The translations under genes were made by a program, and so were the position numbers. Source: Pseudobdellovibrionaceae bacterium (GTDB lineage: Bacteria; Bdellovibrionota; Bdellovibrionia; Bdellovibrionales; UBA1609). Taken from it: 64,000 bases of DNA. Of the stretch, positions 34,801 to 41,525 are shown piece by piece. Below the pieces are notes generated by a model. That model did no database searches. It was not told the origin of the DNA and saw nothing but the letters and a program-made list of their open reading frames with translations. How positions within the stretch are numbered: position 1 is the first letter of the stretch; each line of letters starts with the position of its first letter. The stretch lies in contig JACKAM010000001.1 of assembly GCA_020635075.1 (NCBI GenBank), positions 1,240,001 through 1,304,000 of the forward strand, given 5' to 3'.

Positions 34801-35614
34801 CTCCGCGGGCTTGATCGGCCTTTTTCTGGGCCTGGTTGACCTGGCCTTGGGCCTGTTCCACCTGCCTCTTAAGTTGGTTCACTTCCTGCTGCAGAGCCTG
34901 CACGCGGTTTTGCAGTCGTGGGATTCTTTGTTCAATGTTGCCAATCCTCTGCTCGACCTGAGAAAGCTGTTGGTTTTTTTCCTGAAGCTCCTGGCTGAGG
35001 GCTGGAATCTTGCGGTCGACTTCAGAAATTTGGTTGTTGATTTCAGCTTGGCGGTTTTGCAGCTGGCTGAGCTTTTGTGCAGCGTTTTCCTTGGCCTTCT
35101 TGGCTTCCTTCATCTGCCTTTGCACTTCTGCCAGGCGGTTATTAATGTTGTCCAACTGTTGTCGAAGCTGACGGCGCTGGTCCTCGTACTGACGGATTTC
35201 ACGCTGCATGGGGAATATCTGATTCTGCAAATCCTGAATCCGGTACTCGTTTTGGCGGATGGCACTTTCAAACTCACCGACCTCACGGCGGCGTTGGGAG
35301 ATTTGACTCTCCATGCGCGGAATGCCGGCTTCCAGCTCATTGATTTCCCGATGATTAGAGGCAATCTTGGATTGATTATCCTGAATCTGGGAGTTGATTT
35401 GGCTGATCTCCCGATCCAGGTCTTCGGCCCGATGGCGATGAGAAGAGGCGACGGAGCGCTTTTGATCTGAGTCCTGTTTAGCAGTCTCATATTCCGCCCG
35501 GTACTTGCGCACATCTATATGATCCGGAATTCCGCCGGCGCCAAATGACACCGAAGCTGATCCGATCAGCATTGAACAAACAGAAACGTACGCAACAAGA
35601 GACTTGCGACTCAT
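31832..35614 (-). CDS. giant exported coiled-coil protein with GxxxG-type repeats and CARDB-like C-terminus
   Basis: A 1260-residue protein; the ATG at 35614 follows GGGGTGGGG and begins a signal peptide (VAYVSVCSMLIGSASVSFGAG). Residues ~35-715 are an almost unbroken Gln/Leu/Ile/Arg-rich coiled coil (IQNLKAQLQGIDQKISQAQN). Residues ~720-810 show tetrad repeats with Gly (GQAEGLRQGEIDGKASG). About 905-1005 is a second block of Ala-Tyr/Gly-Tyr tetrads (AYAQAF, GYDQGYAQAYAK). The last ~230 residues are beta-rich, with two Ig-like modules resembling CARDB (VKMANFGHKE, NVKVKNTSKF). It is likely a periplasmic or surface fibre. No homologue of known function is recognised. Confidence 0.75.
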   Translation of the reverse strand: MSRKSLVAYVSVCSMLIGSASVSFGAGGIPDHIDVRKYRAEYETAKQDSDQKRSVASSHRHRAEDLDREISQINSQIQDNQSKIASNHREINELEAGIPRMESQISQRRREVGEFESAIRQNEYRIQDLQNQIFPMQREIRQYEDQRRQLRQQLDNINNRLAEVQRQMKEAKKAKENAAQKLSQLQNRQAEINNQISEVDRKIPALSQELQEKNQQLSQVEQRIGNIEQRIPRLQNRVQALQQEVNQLKRQVEQAQGQVNQAQKKADQARGALQSANQKLQQLQSQVEKLKSQIQQNRQQIQNLKAQLQGIDQKISQAQNQKQAAQAKIPGLQNQVQGLTSQIQSLKGEMENLTRQIQEKNAKIEELRKKSPVPKEQIERLRAQIQEHRRDRDAKKNQIAQLQNQRKGLQDQIQQAKSDVQKLQQQIQNLQAQKQNIPGQIQQLQSQVQQAQSQMQNGQGQIPGVKQQRDQAQQQLQQAQGELNQAQQQLQTARQAMQAKKPELDKLQSELQTAQSNLAQARERRQNLQQRIAAINNQLPNLRQRRNQLAQELQQVQNQIPQMQQRLAEAQRVLEDVRSRQQKISERHEKVRRELAEVDRYIDQLQARIDRLQWEISSLNDENRRHLDQISRLNQDIASLEDNIRYSREQIVYLHNENAALQNNINSQQSRVAQLEVESRQTWGDYQSADQIARAAEQVTEAKYAKYLEVKATYDGLLAQAQAEGRQQGESQGQAEGLRQGEIDGKASGTSQGSLDGEREGLLAGFNRGKVAGEAKGKEDGYQHGLNLPENYQQGFDLGSEQGKKDAYAEAHLVDFPKGRKAKRDEMMAVLPSQLVDLDNTTGLPLFIPHNVLPMAMVSRQPAMMLNEVAPAFMSMAANENIEMVTVDLINEPSLLVPIHAAALQPNCQQGYIDFENACKEAYHQAFESSYKSAYAGSFESASKAAYELAYAQAFKAHENVRYQEGYDQGYAQAYAKWDAIGAGEAQKKGYTDGQAAGFAQHIATARAHEFSQGQLAEQEFFQTNPVMELLDASIKNVTPDRLSDDIVAGSILSLTVKMANFGHKESGKGGVKVRVTPLTSNIAVDNGVIDLVSMPGESIAQVHKVAVAKISENATGAEPVRLQVTTYLPSGEVQEKILEFETSLLVFTEIDFGWTSTSPYIGDEEEVNVKVKNTSKFDASREFKVVLKAEGYSPAQIRIDKPEDTIKALKSGDKDKATLKYTVLDKGLKGKKVKLKVIVYHGGTISSTATLEVEPWKFF

Positions 35615-35710
35615 ATCCCCACCCCTCATGTGATTTTTTAGGTATCAAACTGACACCTAGTTCCCTCGATGAGGTGCACACTGCAACTTGCGTACCCGTT
35701 TGACAAGAAC

Positions 35711-35801
35711 TGTTCCCGGTTAAAACTTGAAACGCAAGGCGACAACCGATCATCGCTGTAGATCTTCAGGTGCCGCTTTGCGTTCCTTTTCAATACTGGG
35801 A
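35711..35801. repeat. repeat family P2, diverged copy
   Basis: TGTTCCCGGTTAAAACTTGA, followed by AACGC, is identical to the arm of the perfect palindrome at 38111-38218. The matching right arm here (35776-35801) has diverged: its reverse complement reads TCCCAGTATTGAAAAGGAAC then GCAAAGCGGCAC. Confidence 0.7.
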
Positions 35802-35847
35802 GCAAGTCGGAATGGCCTCCTTAGTTTTTTGATCCCCAAAATCCATT

Positions 35848-36083
35848 CAAGTTGTCGTCGGTCCTCTGTCGACCATTCTCCGCAAATCCTCACGCGCCTT
35901 TCGGCCGCAGGCGCAGGAGGCTGAGTGACCGAAGGGAATAGGCTCAGCCGAACGGAGCGCGTCAGCTAGCTGCCGCCCTTCGGATACGCCCATGCGCGAC
36001 GGCAGAGGATTCGGATTTCCGGGAATGGCTCGGCACTCGGACCGTCTTCACGGTTAATGGTGTCCGTCGGTTTCGCGGATCAA
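35848..36083. repeat. repeat family P1, rearranged copy in reverse orientation
   Basis: Compared with the reverse complement of the full element at 14477-14735, it shares CGACCATTCTCCG, AAATCCTCACGC, CTTTCGGCCGCAGGCGC, TTCGGATACGCCCATGCGCG, GAGGATTCGGATT and GGGAATGGCTCGGCA, and ends GCGGATCAA. The centre is replaced by another short palindrome with AGGAGGCTGAGTGACCGAA, which is also found in the copy at 39891-40062. The outer terminal repeats are largely lost. Confidence 0.75.
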
Positions 36084-36211
36084 AATCAAAGGGATCCAGT
36101 ACCTGACCGATTGAGCGGAACACCTCTACCCCAGCCCCCAAGGGGCAACTACTGAGAATCACTTATAATCTGTCCACAACCTCGAAAACAATGATACTTA
36201 CCTGTTGAGAA

Positions 36212-36230
36212 ATATCGCATTTTGCGATAT
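36212..36230. promoter_or_regulatory. operator palindrome of the HigBA pair
   Basis: ATATCGCA-TTT-TGCGATAT, a perfect 8-bp dyad, lies 8 bases before the toxin start codon. It probably binds the HigA dimer and overlaps the promoter. The very short leader suggests little or no ribosome site. Confidence 0.6.
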
Positions 36231-36238
36231 ACTCTCTT

Positions 36239-36517
36239 ATGATTATCCTCGGGCGGCAGGTCATTGACAGGTTCAAGAGAAAACACGCCAGAAGTCGACC
36301 TTCCTTGGATATTTGGCTTCAAAAGTGTGAAGCAGCCGACTGGAAGAAGTTTTCTGACGTCAGAAAGACCTTTAACTCAGTCGATATTAGGGGCAATGAG
36401 TTCATCTTTGATATCGCCGGCAACAACTTCAGACTTATTGCCAGAGTCAGATTTGAGGAAGGAATTCTCACCGTCGTCGAGATCCTTACTCATGAAGAAT
36501 ACAGCTGGAGGTCCTAG
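36239..36517 (+). CDS. higB: HigB-family toxin
   Basis: A 92-residue RelE-like mRNA interferase of the HigB group. It starts MIILGRQVIDRFKRKHARSR and has the family strands WKKFSDVRKTF, NSVDIRGNEFIFDIAGNNFR and LIARVRFEEGILTVVEILTHEEY. HigB toxins cleave mRNA on the ribosome. The antitoxin gene begins three bases after its stop, in the toxin-first order usual for higBA. Confidence 0.85.
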   Translation: MIILGRQVIDRFKRKHARSRPSLDIWLQKCEAADWKKFSDVRKTFNSVDIRGNEFIFDIAGNNFRLIARVRFEEGILTVVEILTHEEYSWRS

Positions 36518-36520
36518 AAG

Positions 36521-36961
36521 ATGCTCAATTTAAAGAAGATCCTGGAAGATCCCGATTTGGAATTGGCCTATAGCTGCAAAGCTTCTGCTCCTTTGTCGGA
36601 AATTAGCTCCAGTAAGGAGTATCAGGCTCATTTAGAGTCCCTTGAAAGCTTCTATGAGGCTAAGGATCAAGTGACCTCAAAGCAGGCCAAAAAGATCATC
36701 TCTGATACCATTAAGCACACGGCCAATCTCGTCGAAGCCTATGAAAAAAACCTCTACACAAGTGGCAAAAAGGATTCAGCGACAATACTGGCATCTTTTA
36801 TGGCTGATTTTGGTCTCAAACAGAATGATCTGGCAGCTGACTTTGGCTCCCAAAGCATTGTGTCTGAAGTGCTAAACGGCAAAAGAAAGATCACTATCGA
36901 AGCGGCCAAAAAGCTGGCCAAACGCTTTTCCGTCTCCCCCACCTTATTTCTGGACATCTGA
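36521..36961 (+). CDS. higA: HigA-family antitoxin (XRE helix-turn-helix)
   Basis: A 146-residue protein. The N-terminal ~75 residues are acidic and helical (LESLESFYEAKDQVTSKQAK). The C-terminal helix-turn-helix is MADFGLKQNDLAADFGSQSI then VSEVLNGKRKITIEAAKKLA and FSVSPTLFLDI. It should neutralise the HigB toxin and repress the operon through the dyad at 36212-36230. Confidence 0.83.
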   Translation: MLNLKKILEDPDLELAYSCKASAPLSEISSSKEYQAHLESLESFYEAKDQVTSKQAKKIISDTIKHTANLVEAYEKNLYTSGKKDSATILASFMADFGLKQNDLAADFGSQSIVSEVLNGKRKITIEAAKKLAKRFSVSPTLFLDI

Positions 36962-36976
36962 TCCCAAAGGCCCAAT

Positions 36977-37753
36977 TCACACAAATGAGTTGTTCATGAT
37001 TTCGCCCAGGCCGCCGCCGCCGGGGACGATATAATGATGATCGTCGAGGCCACGCTCTTCGTCCCAGCGGGCGCCGAGTTCGGTGCGCAGGACTTCGTCG
37101 GAGCTGAGTCCCCGATCCAGGCGAATGGCGTAGACGATGAGATCAGGATGGCTTTCGGTCACTCGCTTCAGGTACTCGGGAGTGACGATCAAATGAAGGG
37201 CCACGTACTTGGCAGCCTTTCCTTCGACGGTGGATTTGTAATAATCGAGTGCGGAGACAATCGTCCCGCCGGTGGCGCCCATGGGATCGGGAAACAACAC
37301 AACACTTTTATCAACTGGTCCGCCAATCTTGCTGGCACCAAAATCAGTTCCGATAACGGCGCCTGAGGCGTCGGTCTTGCGTGCCGCCATGATGTGATCC
37401 TGGCGTACGCCCTGAGGGTTGAGCAAAAAATTGAGAGTTTGATAACAAACGTAACTGGGAAGAGTGCCGGCTCTGGCCAGATTGACCACTACCGCCGATT
37501 GATTTTGATCCAACACACTACCGGTATAGACCTTGCCCGGGTGAAGAGCCGTCATTCGGGTCGGAGCCTCAATGGCCATTTGTGGAAACTCTTTGTCCAT
37601 CACTCGCTTCACAATTCCTGAGTAAAGGACTTCGACCAGTTGATTGACTAGGGGCTGATGGGTCTCGGGTGAACAAAGTCTCCACAACAGAGTGGTCAGA
37701 TAATCGCTGTCCAGAATATGAATCTGTTTGCCGTAATGGTGCTTGAGTTCCAT
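36977..37753 (-). CDS. upp: uracil phosphoribosyltransferase
   Basis: A 258-residue enzyme that makes UMP from uracil and PRPP. The PRPP loop is VVLFPDPMGATGGTIVSALDYY. Other family features are ARAGTLPSYVCYQTLN, the LHLIVTPEYLKRVTESHPDL strand, and a uracil-binding C-terminus DDHHYIVPGGGGLGEIMN. It is longer than the usual ~210 residues because of an N-terminal extension. The ATG at 37753 has GGGGGAG before it and is preferred over an upstream start at 37789. It converges with higA. Confidence 0.85.
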   Translation of the reverse strand: MELKHHYGKQIHILDSDYLTTLLWRLCSPETHQPLVNQLVEVLYSGIVKRVMDKEFPQMAIEAPTRMTALHPGKVYTGSVLDQNQSAVVVNLARAGTLPSYVCYQTLNFLLNPQGVRQDHIMAARKTDASGAVIGTDFGASKIGGPVDKSVVLFPDPMGATGGTIVSALDYYKSTVEGKAAKYVALHLIVTPEYLKRVTESHPDLIVYAIRLDRGLSSDEVLRTELGARWDEERGLDDHHYIVPGGGGLGEIMNNSFV

Positions 37754-37987
37754 CACTCCCCCTTTTTTGGTTCCCAAAATCCCGCCCAAGATAACAGCTA
37801 ATGCCTCAGCGGGTAAGGTTTTTGGCCCTCTCCCTCCAGGTTTTTGACCCCTGAACCGGCCTTCCTCCCACCTCTAACCGGCCTAGGGGGCTCTTCTCGT
37901 CTCAATATGACACAGAATCCATCTCAATATGGAATTCCCGGCCCCTCACCTCTAATATGGGAGTTTAGGGGCAAGAAAAGAGAACTC

Positions 37988-38116
37988 ATGATTCCGCGAA
38001 AACAGAATCAATTCTCCACCAGCCCCCTGGCCCAATACCTCATGGCCCAATTCGAGTACATTCTGATCTTCGGCCTGATCATCCTCATCAGCGGCCTGAT
38101 CGCCTATTCTATCTAA
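37988..38116 (+). CDS. small single-TM protein (start uncertain)
   Basis: 42 residues from the ATG with AAGAGA upstream: a basic N-terminus (MIPRKQNQFSTSPLAQYLM) and one membrane helix (YILIFGLIILISGLIAYSI). Longer in-frame starts exist at 37907 (ATG) and 37844 (TTG), but they lack a ribosome site and add only a Pro-rich stretch. No family is recognised. Its stop codon lies inside the left arm of the P2 palindrome. Confidence 0.4.
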   Translation: MIPRKQNQFSTSPLAQYLMAQFEYILIFGLIILISGLIAYSI

Positions 38117-38218
38117 ATGTTCCCGGTTAAAACTTGAAACGCGAAGTGACAACGGAGCGGCGTTAGAGCAGCTCCGTTGTCACTTCGCGTTTCAAGTTTT
38201 AACCGGGAACATTTAGAT
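38111..38218. repeat. repeat family P2, perfect palindrome with 48-bp arms
   Basis: Bases 38111-38158 are the exact reverse complement of 38171-38218, separated by a 12-base loop. The arm begins ATCTAAATGTTCCCGGTTAA. Both convergent flanking genes end inside it: stop codons at 38114-38116 (+) and 38218-38220 (-). A second, diverged copy is at 35711-35801. It has no T-tract but could stop transcription from both sides by its structure. Confidence 0.92.
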
Positions 38219-39717
38219 CACAGAATTGGGTATCCTCTCAGTTCCGAAAGGACATGGATTTTTTTGGGCTTTTGGTCTTTGCCGAATTCGATGATTCGCT
38301 CACCCACCAGAGCTTCACCTTCCAAACTCTGCCCTGAACGGGTAAAGACAATAGAAAGCCGCCCTCTGTCATCAAACAAAATCACTGACTCCGCTTTCCA
38401 CAAGATCCCTCCGAGAGAGGTGGAATCACCCGACACGACCAACCTCTTCAATTTCCGATTTCTGAAATTGTAGATCCCAGAAGAACCTCGCGTCCCATGT
38501 TCGAACTCCACCTCATCAACAAAACTCGCTTCGATAGGAGTCAATTTGGCGAAGGTCGTTATTTGAGTCCCTTTCGGCCAGTGAACTCCCTTTAACTCTT
38601 CGTTCTCTGCCAAAGTGTAGTGGATGCGCTCCACCTGTTTATTTTTGAAAAAAACGCTCGCGGGACCCCCAAGTGTTTTACCTCTATAGGTAAATCCATC
38701 TGGAAACTCGGCCGTCACCTCAACACAGGAAGATCCACAGATACTGACCTTTGTTCCTCGGGCCAGTTTAACACCATCCCACATCAAATCTGCCTGTAGT
38801 AGAAACAGATTTTCTCGCCAATTGGTAACTTCCGGATTCACCCCCAGGTACTTGGCATCACCGAGGTACTCTCGATGGGCCTGAATTTGAGCCTCCTCAT
38901 TTTCGCCTTTCCAACGGCCCAATCGAGATTCGGGGGAATTGTGAGAGAAATGGAAGTTCCCTAGCTTCACATCAAAAACATCTCCAGCCACTCGATTTTG
39001 ACCCTCAATTAGGTGGTTCTGGGTCAACCGAACTCTCTCGATTTTTCCTTTTTCACCGAGTAAAAGTTGAGACCCTGGGCCTAGGAAGGCTCCCTGAAAT
39101 TTCAAATAGTTCTTTGTCGTTACAGTGCGAACTTCACCGTTTTCAATCGTGCAGGTAAATGATTGATCAGCACTTTCAGTCTCCTCCATAGGATAACGAC
39201 AATCCCCTCCCGATAAAGTTTCATCCTCATCTACCAAAAACAAGGCTCCACTGAGAATTTCAACCATATTGAGGTTGAAGCCCCAGCCAACAGTCACCGA
39301 TCTCAATCGTTTATCACCGACACCGAATCGACTCTCATTCGGCCAATGGACCCCAAAGGCTTCAACGGGCCCGCTAGAATTGATCGATGATATTGCATCC
39401 CCTATGATCATGAATTCCGTGCCAGAAGCCCAGTTTATTCCCAAGTACTCGTGATTCTCTGTAGATGATATCGTGTAAACTGAATCGCCATAAGATCGAC
39501 GGTCTTCGGCAGCAAACATTAATCCGCCAATTTCAGTTGGTTTCCCTAGAGGCCTTCCTCCCACAACGCCACCCTTCCAATCCATTAGCCACCAAACCCC
39601 AACAAGGAGGATGGCCTCCAACAAAAAGACCAGCTTTTGTCCCGTGGTAAAGCCCTTGTCGCTTTCCTCATTCTTCGCTTCGCTATGAATCGGACCCTTT
39701 GGAGAATTGTCTGCCAT
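38218..39717 (-). CDS. membrane-anchored protein with repeated beta modules, unknown function
   Basis: 499 residues from the ATG at 39717 (a GTG at 39759 is the alternative; neither has a good ribosome site). A short polar N-terminus is followed by one membrane helix (LVFLLEAILLVGVWWLMDW), then an exported region of repeated units with the pattern GxxW..GT: EYLGINWASGTEFMI, EAFGVHWPNESRFGV, ELKGVHWPKGTQITT, GGILWKAESVILF. Cys pairs occur at CRYPME/CTIEN and SICGSSC. The repeats recall MORN- or YwqK-like beta-hairpin arrays, but I do not recognise the family. Confidence 0.6.
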   Translation of the reverse strand: MADNSPKGPIHSEAKNEESDKGFTTGQKLVFLLEAILLVGVWWLMDWKGGVVGGRPLGKPTEIGGLMFAAEDRRSYGDSVYTISSTENHEYLGINWASGTEFMIIGDAISSINSSGPVEAFGVHWPNESRFGVGDKRLRSVTVGWGFNLNMVEILSGALFLVDEDETLSGGDCRYPMEETESADQSFTCTIENGEVRTVTTKNYLKFQGAFLGPGSQLLLGEKGKIERVRLTQNHLIEGQNRVAGDVFDVKLGNFHFSHNSPESRLGRWKGENEEAQIQAHREYLGDAKYLGVNPEVTNWRENLFLLQADLMWDGVKLARGTKVSICGSSCVEVTAEFPDGFTYRGKTLGGPASVFFKNKQVERIHYTLAENEELKGVHWPKGTQITTFAKLTPIEASFVDEVEFEHGTRGSSGIYNFRNRKLKRLVVSGDSTSLGGILWKAESVILFDDRGRLSIVFTRSGQSLEGEALVGERIIEFGKDQKPKKIHVLSELRGYPIL

Positions 39718-39890
39718 CCCGTAAGTCTGCCACACAAATCCATCAATAAAAACAGCCACTCCCTCAACTATTCACCCCTCCTGCGCCAAATAGGCATCAT
39801 TTATGATCCCGTGCCCCGTTCTGAGATACCGACAGTCGCGGGCCGACAGTCGTCTGTGGTCTTTTTAGAGACCGAACCCGCACAAGCCGA

Positions 39891-40062
39891 CTAATTAACT
39901 GCTGATCTGCAGAACTGTGCCTCGCCTTTGCCTGGGGATCGGTCCGATTGCCGAGCCATTCCCGTCAATCCGAATCCTCCACCGTCGCGCATGGTGGGAG
40001 GCTGAGTGACCGAATTAACAGGAAAAGGATTCTGCGGATCAACAATCAGATAGGTCAGTTTT
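39891..40062. repeat. repeat family P1, shortened copy
   Basis: The left arm matches the full element (CTAATT, CTGCAGAACT, CTCGCCTTTG, CCGAGCCATTCCCGT, AATCCGAATCCTCCACCGTC, GCGCATGG). It then jumps through GGGAGGCTGAGTGACCGAA directly to the right terminal arm (GGATTCTGCGGATCAACAAT then CAGATAGGTCAGTTTT). About 90 bases of the middle are deleted. It lies in the 362-base gap downstream of nuoN. Confidence 0.8.
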
Positions 40063-40121
40063 CAGATCAAATCGATCGGAAGAGGGCGGCCTCGCAAAAG
40101 AACTTCAGCGCCCAGGCGCCC

Positions 40122-41510
40122 CTATATCACGGGTATGACGCCCAATAAAATGGTGGCCAGGATAGAAAGGCCGAGGGCGAAGCGGGGGACCCAGGTCATA
40201 GTGACTTTGTCGCCGACGCCGTCCACAGGTTCAATGTACATCTGGCGCACGATGCGCAGATAGTAATACAAAGAAATGGTGGAGTTCACTGCGGCTGCAA
40301 CCACTAACCAATAGTAACCGGCCTTGGCGGCAGCACTAAAGAGAAAGAACTTCCCCGTAAATCCCGAGAGGGGCGGAATGCCCGCCAGGCTAAACAGAGC
40401 CAACATCATGATCAAAGCCAACAGAGGATGGGTGCGGGAAAAGCCGCGGAAATCGCCAATGTTTTCCTTACCTGTGGTGGAAGAAAACAAAATAATCACG
40501 CCAAACACGGCCAGGTTAGAAACCGCATAGACCAACAAGTAAAACAAAATAGCCTGAACACCCTCTTGGGTGGGCCCAAGAAATCCCATCAGGATATAAC
40601 CGGCTTGAGAGACACTACTAAAAGCCATAAAGCGTTTGATATTCTCTTGGACGATAGCCACCAGGTTTCCCAAACTCATGGTGATTAAGGCCACCACCGC
40701 CAACATGGGGGACCAATCCGGAAGAAGCTCAACAAAGACTCTGAAATACAAATGAAAGAGCACAGCCACCCCGGCGGCCTTGGAGGCCACACTCAAAAAG
40801 GCTGTTACTAAAGTCGGTGCGCCTTGGTAGACATCAGCGGCCCACATATGAAAAGGCACAAGAGTCACTTTGAAGCCGACTCCAGCCGTGACCAGCGCCA
40901 AGCCCACCCAGATCATGGGGTGAGTGGCCAAATCGCCACTGAGTTGATTGAGTTCCATGACACCGGTCACACCATAGATCAAACCAAGACCGTAGATCAT
41001 GAAAGCCGAAGCCAAGGCACCTGAAATGAGGTACTTCATGCCCGCCTCTTCGGACAGCTCGTCCCGCTTTCTCCAAGCGGCCAAGACAAACAAAGGAATG
41101 GTGGCCAGCTCAAGGCTGACGTACATGGTGACCATGTCCCGACTGGACACCAGATAGAGCATCCCAGTCAGAGTGAAGAGGAGCACAACTAGAAATTCAG
41201 AGGGCGATTCCAGCAGTTGGTCCTTCCGAATGTGCTTTCCCGACATGAGATCGGCGGAAAAACCCACCACCAGAAAACCGGAAACCAAAAACACCAACTT
41301 AAACCACCAGGTCACCTCATCCATGACAAAGCGGCCGCCAAACAAAGAGGACTCGGTGGGCAGAGCAAACAATAAAACTAAGCTCACAGCCAAACCAAGC
41401 ATGGCTCCCAGAGGGGCCCACTTTCTCATTGTCGCCAAGGGCACAAAGAGATCCGTCAACAAAATGACGAAGGCGAGAACCAAAAGTGTGATTTCAGGCA
41501 ACATGGCCAT
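40122..41510 (-). CDS. nuoN: NADH-quinone oxidoreductase subunit N
   Basis: 462 residues, about 14 membrane helices; one of three antiporter-like proton-pumping subunits of respiratory complex I. Typical segments: LELATIPLFVLAAWRKRDE, MKYLISGALASAFMIYGLGL, VPFHMWAADVYQGAPTLVTA and MAFSSVSQAGYILMGFLG. The charged Lys and Glu residues of the pump lie in these helices. It is the last gene of the nuo operon, 15 bases after nuoM. Confidence 0.95.
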   Translation of the reverse strand: MAMLPEITLLVLAFVILLTDLFVPLATMRKWAPLGAMLGLAVSLVLLFALPTESSLFGGRFVMDEVTWWFKLVFLVSGFLVVGFSADLMSGKHIRKDQLLESPSEFLVVLLFTLTGMLYLVSSRDMVTMYVSLELATIPLFVLAAWRKRDELSEEAGMKYLISGALASAFMIYGLGLIYGVTGVMELNQLSGDLATHPMIWVGLALVTAGVGFKVTLVPFHMWAADVYQGAPTLVTAFLSVASKAAGVAVLFHLYFRVFVELLPDWSPMLAVVALITMSLGNLVAIVQENIKRFMAFSSVSQAGYILMGFLGPTQEGVQAILFYLLVYAVSNLAVFGVIILFSSTTGKENIGDFRGFSRTHPLLALIMMLALFSLAGIPPLSGFTGKFFLFSAAAKAGYYWLVVAAAVNSTISLYYYLRIVRQMYIEPVDGVGDKVTMTWVPRFALGLSILATILLGVIPVI

Positions 41511-41525
41511 AATTCAAATCCGTTC

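Larger units (their letters stand above)
35615..36238. other. intergenic region built largely of repeats
   Basis: 624 bases between two divergent genes, holding a diverged copy of palindrome P2 and a rearranged copy of P1. Promoters for both flanking genes must lie at its ends. The right end carries the HigBA operator at 36212-36230. Confidence 0.5.

Noticed and set aside
34604..35470. 288-codon open frame on the plus strand, rich in Leu
   Set aside because: It is the antisense of the Gln-rich coiled-coil gene; the Leu/Phe content follows from reverse-complemented Gln/Lys codons, and there is no ribosome site.
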